From positions 124,001-188,000 of the forward strand of contig JAPOWV010000013.1 of NCBI GenBank assembly GCA_026707445.1: 64,000 nt of DNA, in the 5' to 3' direction. Shown piece by piece: positions 61,166-64,000 of this stretch. Made by a program: the position numbers and the translations under genes. The first letter of the stretch is position 1; every line of letters begins with the position of its first letter. A model generated the notes under the pieces. The model saw only the letters and a program-made list of their open reading frames with translations, did not search any database and was not told the origin of the DNA. The stretch is from Gammaproteobacteria bacterium. Its GTDB lineage: Bacteria; Pseudomonadota; Gammaproteobacteria; Steroidobacterales; Foliamicaceae.

Positions 61166-62706
61166 CGGTGGAGGCGCACAGGGTCTTCGTCCCCCGCGAT
61201 ACCACGGCGCGTTCGATGGGCGCCGACGACGTGGCGGCCGCGATTGTCGCGGAGGCCGCCGGACGCGGCGAATCCGTCACCGTGGTGCGCAACGGTTCCC
61301 GCGGCCTGTACTGGCTGGAGCCCATGATCGAGGTCGAGGCCGGTGGCGCGCGTCACGCGTACGGGCCGGTGCAATCCGCCGACGTTGCGGCTCTCTTCGA
61401 CGCGGGTTTCCTGGCCGGAGGCGAGCATGGCCTCGGACTGGGCCCCACGGAAGAAATCCCCTGGCTGGCGAAGCAGTCCCGGCTCACGTTCGCGCGCGTG
61501 GGCATCACGGACCCGCTGTCGCTGGACGACTACCGCGCTCAGGGCGGCTACCAGGGGCTCGCCAGGGCCGTGGACCTGTCGCGGGACGAGATCATCGGCA
61601 TCGTCACCGAATCCGGCCTGCGGGGCCGCGGCGGCGCCGCCTTTCCCACCGGCATCAAGTGGCGCACGGTGCTGAACGCCGAGGGCGCGCAGAAGTACGT
61701 CACCTGCAACGCGGACGAGGGCGATTCCGGCACCTATGCCGACCGGATGGTCATGGAGAGCGATCCCTTCGTGCTGATCGAGGGCATGACCATCGCCGGG
61801 CTGGCCGTCGGGGCGACCATCGGCTACATCTACCTGCGCGCCGAGTACCCGCTGGCGATCCGGATCATGAACGAGGCCATCGGAATCGCCGAGGCGGCGG
61901 GGCTGCTGGGCGAGAATGTCATGGGCAGCGGCCGGGCCTTTCACGTGGAAGTTCGCGAAGCCGCCGGTGCCTACATCTGCGGCGAGGAGACCTCCATGCT
62001 GGAGAGTCTCGAAGGCAAGCGCGGCGTGATCCGGTACCGGCCGCCGCTGCCGGCGATCAAGGGCCTGTTCGGGGCGCCCACCATCGTCAATAACGTCATT
62101 ACCCTGGCGTCCGTGCCGATCATCCTGGCCGAGGGCGCCGAATACTACCGGGACTACGGTACCGGCCGTTCGAGAGGAACGCTGACCGTGCAACTGGCCG
62201 GCAACGTGAGGCGGGGCGGTCTGGTGGAGATCGGGTTCGGCCGCACGCTGCGCGAGTTGCTGGAGGACTTCGGCGGCGGCACGGCCACCGGCCGGCCGAT
62301 CCGGGCTGTACAGGCGGGCGGGCCGCTGGGCGCCTACATCCACCCTTCGCAGTTCGACACGCCGCTGGACTACGAAGCGTTCGACGAGATCGGCGGCATG
62401 ATCGGCCACGGCGGCCTGGTGGTCTTCGACGATACCGTGGACATGGGCGAACAGGCCCGTTTCGCCATGGAGTTCTGCGCCATCGAGTCGTGCGGGAAAT
62501 GCACGCCTTGCCGGATCGGTGCGGTGCGGGGCGTGGAAGTCATCGACCGGATCCTGAGCGGAGACGATGAGTCCGGTAACCTGCTATTGTTACGGGACTT
62601 GTGCGATACGATGGTCGCAGGTTCGCTGTGCGCGCTGGGCGGGATGGCCCCGTTCCCCGTAATCAGCGTTCTGGATCATTTCCCCGAGGATCTGCGGGCG
62701 CGCTGA
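61162..62706 (+). CDS. fdsB: NAD-dependent formate dehydrogenase beta subunit (NuoF-like)
   Basis: This 514-aa flavoprotein binds FMN and NAD. The N-terminal approximately 120 residues are a thioredoxin-like domain with no visible cluster ligands. The core has GLRGRGGAAFPTGIKW, YVTCNADEGDSGTYADR, EAGAYICGEETSML-like sequence and the [4Fe-4S] site SCGKCTPCRIG with a later Cys in LCALGGMAP. It transfers electrons from formate to NAD+. Overlaps fdsG by four bases; fdsA starts 28 bp after the stop. Confidence 0.92.
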   Translation: MTVEAHRVFVPRDTTARSMGADDVAAAIVAEAAGRGESVTVVRNGSRGLYWLEPMIEVEAGGARHAYGPVQSADVAALFDAGFLAGGEHGLGLGPTEEIPWLAKQSRLTFARVGITDPLSLDDYRAQGGYQGLARAVDLSRDEIIGIVTESGLRGRGGAAFPTGIKWRTVLNAEGAQKYVTCNADEGDSGTYADRMVMESDPFVLIEGMTIAGLAVGATIGYIYLRAEYPLAIRIMNEAIGIAEAAGLLGENVMGSGRAFHVEVREAAGAYICGEETSMLESLEGKRGVIRYRPPLPAIKGLFGAPTIVNNVITLASVPIILAEGAEYYRDYGTGRSRGTLTVQLAGNVRRGGLVEIGFGRTLRELLEDFGGGTATGRPIRAVQAGGPLGAYIHPSQFDTPLDYEAFDEIGGMIGHGGLVVFDDTVDMGEQARFAMEFCAIESCGKCTPCRIGAVRGVEVIDRILSGDDESGNLLLLRDLCDTMVAGSLCALGGMAPFPVISVLDHFPEDLRAR

Positions 62707-62734
62707 TCATTGGTGGAATCGCTGGAGACGAACC

Positions 62735-64000
62735 ATGAGTCGGTCTGAGACGGTACTAGTCTACGAGCCCTACCGGCGCCCTGCAGACCTGGGCGCTCCG
62801 CCCAGCGAGTCCACTACGATGGTGCAAGTCACCATCGACGGCAAGACCGTGACGGTTCCCGAGGGAACGATGGTCATCCGCGCGGCCGCGCTGGCCGGCG
62901 TCAATATTCCAAAGCTCTGCGCCAGCGACATGCTCGAGCCCTTCGGCTCCTGCCGGCTGTGCCTGGTGGAAATCGAGGGCGCCAAGGGTCTTCCGGCATC
63001 TTGCACCACCGAGGTGGCGCACGGCATGGAGGTAACCACGCAGAATCCGCGGCTGGCGGAAGTGCGCCGCAACGTCATGGAGCTCTACATTTCCGATCAT
63101 CCGCTGGACTGCCTGACGTGCCCGACCAACGGCGACTGCGAACTGCAGGACATGGCGGGCGCCGTCGGTCTGCGGGACGTGCGTTACGGATACGCGGGCG
63201 AAAACCACCTGGATATGGAGAAGGACGAGAGCAACCCCTACTTCACCTTCGATCCCAGCAAGTGCATCGTCTGTTCGCGCTGCGTGCGCGCCTGCGATGA
63301 GGTCCAGGGCACCTTCGCTCTCACCATCGACGGCCGCGGTTTCGAGTCCAAGGTCGCGGCCAGCCAGGACCAGCCGTTCCTCGATTCAGAGTGCGTGTCG
63401 TGCGGCGCCTGCGTGCAGGCCTGCCCCACCGCGACGCTGACGGAAACCTCGCTGATCGAAATGGGCCAACCGGAACACTCCGTGATCACCACCTGCGCCT
63501 ACTGCGGGGTGGGCTGTTCCTTCCGCGCCGAGATGAAGGGCGAGGAAGTGGTCAAGATGATTCCCAACAAGGACGGCCACGCCAATCACGGGCATTCCTG
63601 CGTCAAGGGACGGTTCGCGTTCGGCTACGCCACCCACAAGGACCGCATCACCGCGCCGCTGATCCGCGAGTCCATCAGCGACCCGTGGCGGGAAGTGTCC
63701 TGGGAGGAAGCCATCGGTTTCGCGGCCGGCAGGCTCAAGGAGATCCGGGAGAAATACGGCTCCAATTCCATCGGAGGCATCACCTCGTCCCGCTGCACCA
63801 ACGAGGAGACCTACCTGGTGCAGAAGATGGTCCGCGCCGGATTCGGCAACAACAACGTGGATACCTGCGCCCGGGTGTGCCACTCCCCTACCGGATACGG
63901 ACTGAAATCCACCCTGGGCGAATCGGCGGGTACCCAGGCATTCGACTCGGTCCTGAAGGCCGACGTCATCATGATCATCGGCGCCAACCCTACCGTCGCA
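62735..64000 (+). CDS. fdsA: Formate dehydrogenase alpha subunit, catalytic (cut by window end)
   Basis: 422 codons are open to the end of the window from ATG 62735. The N-terminal [2Fe-2S] domain (LCASDMLEPFGSCRLCLVEI), a His/Cys cluster site (HPLDCLTCPTNGDC), two [4Fe-4S] sites (CIVCSRCVRACDE and CVSCGACVQACPTA) and the Mo-domain cluster site (CAYCGVGCSF) appear in FdsA order. The active-site residue is Cys in CARVCHSPTGYG, so this enzyme is a cysteine, not selenocysteine, formate dehydrogenase. The molybdopterin domains continue beyond the window. Confidence 0.93.
   Translation, partial: MSRSETVLVYEPYRRPADLGAPPSESTTMVQVTIDGKTVTVPEGTMVIRAAALAGVNIPKLCASDMLEPFGSCRLCLVEIEGAKGLPASCTTEVAHGMEVTTQNPRLAEVRRNVMELYISDHPLDCLTCPTNGDCELQDMAGAVGLRDVRYGYAGENHLDMEKDESNPYFTFDPSKCIVCSRCVRACDEVQGTFALTIDGRGFESKVAASQDQPFLDSECVSCGACVQACPTATLTETSLIEMGQPEHSVITTCAYCGVGCSFRAEMKGEEVVKMIPNKDGHANHGHSCVKGRFAFGYATHKDRITAPLIRESISDPWREVSWEEAIGFAAGRLKEIREKYGSNSIGGITSSRCTNEETYLVQKMVRAGFGNNNVDTCARVCHSPTGYGLKSTLGESAGTQAFDSVLKADVIMIIGANPTVA

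Overview
The window is about 64 kb of GC-rich, gene-dense bacterial chromosome with almost no spare sequence; no gap between genes exceeds 300 bases. Gene order and content point to a gammaproteobacterium: mtaD-ubiG-gph-rmuC, rluB-scpB-scpA-mrp on the opposite strand, bolA-yciB, and metG followed by an RnfB-like ferredoxin. Aerobic respiration (alternative complex III), NAD-linked formate dehydrogenase, two TonB-dependent receptors, bacterial ACE and several exported enzymes suggest a free-living or host-associated marine-type heterotroph. The taxonomic placement is inference. Four-base start/stop overlaps are very common, and GTG, TTG and possibly CTG starts are frequent.

Layout. 1-5 kb: N-terminus of methylmalonyl-CoA mutase, a ketopantoate-reductase-like gene, a two-gene sodium:solute symporter operon interrupted by a 264-bp TA-flanked palindromic element, and an outer-membrane barrel. 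5-11.4 kb: isocitrate dehydrogenase, an exported CbiX-like protein, a PQQ-type sugar dehydrogenase, and DUF1838, DUF1295 and VWA proteins. 11.4-13.7 kb: a TauD-like dioxygenase coupled to an amidohydrolase. 13.8-21.2 kb: conserved housekeeping block. 21.2-28.4 kb: tandem MelB-like transporters, TonB-dependent receptor, PhyH dioxygenase and an alpha/beta hydrolase with an atypical nucleophile elbow. 28.4-35.2 kb: a repeat-rich gap, bolA-yciB, a peptide transporter coupled to a secreted M2 dipeptidase, metG and a ferredoxin.

35.2-42.4 kb: an alternative complex III operon (actA to actF) in which actB is split into two genes. 42.6-44.1 kb: an AMP-forming acyl-activating enzyme of visibly lower GC. 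44.1-55.6 kb: two Tat-type exported enzymes (M24 peptidase-like and class V PLP enzyme) facing a complete peptide-type ABC importer with a coupled Tat-type flavoprotein, then a convergent TonB receptor. This looks like one uptake-and-processing locus and is the best candidate for an undescribed system. 55.6-60.6 kb: an unknown 98-aa protein, a methyltransferase, and an operon of two glyoxalase-fold proteins followed by cysD and cysC with no cysN between them. 60.7-64 kb: fdsG-fdsB-fdsA formate dehydrogenase, cut by the window end.

Two patterns run across the window. Four unrelated genes carry a -10-like hexamer exactly 6 nt before the ATG, as expected for leaderless mRNAs. Substrate capture is repeatedly paired with exported enzymes: ACE with a peptide transporter, and Tat enzymes with an ABC importer and TonB receptors.
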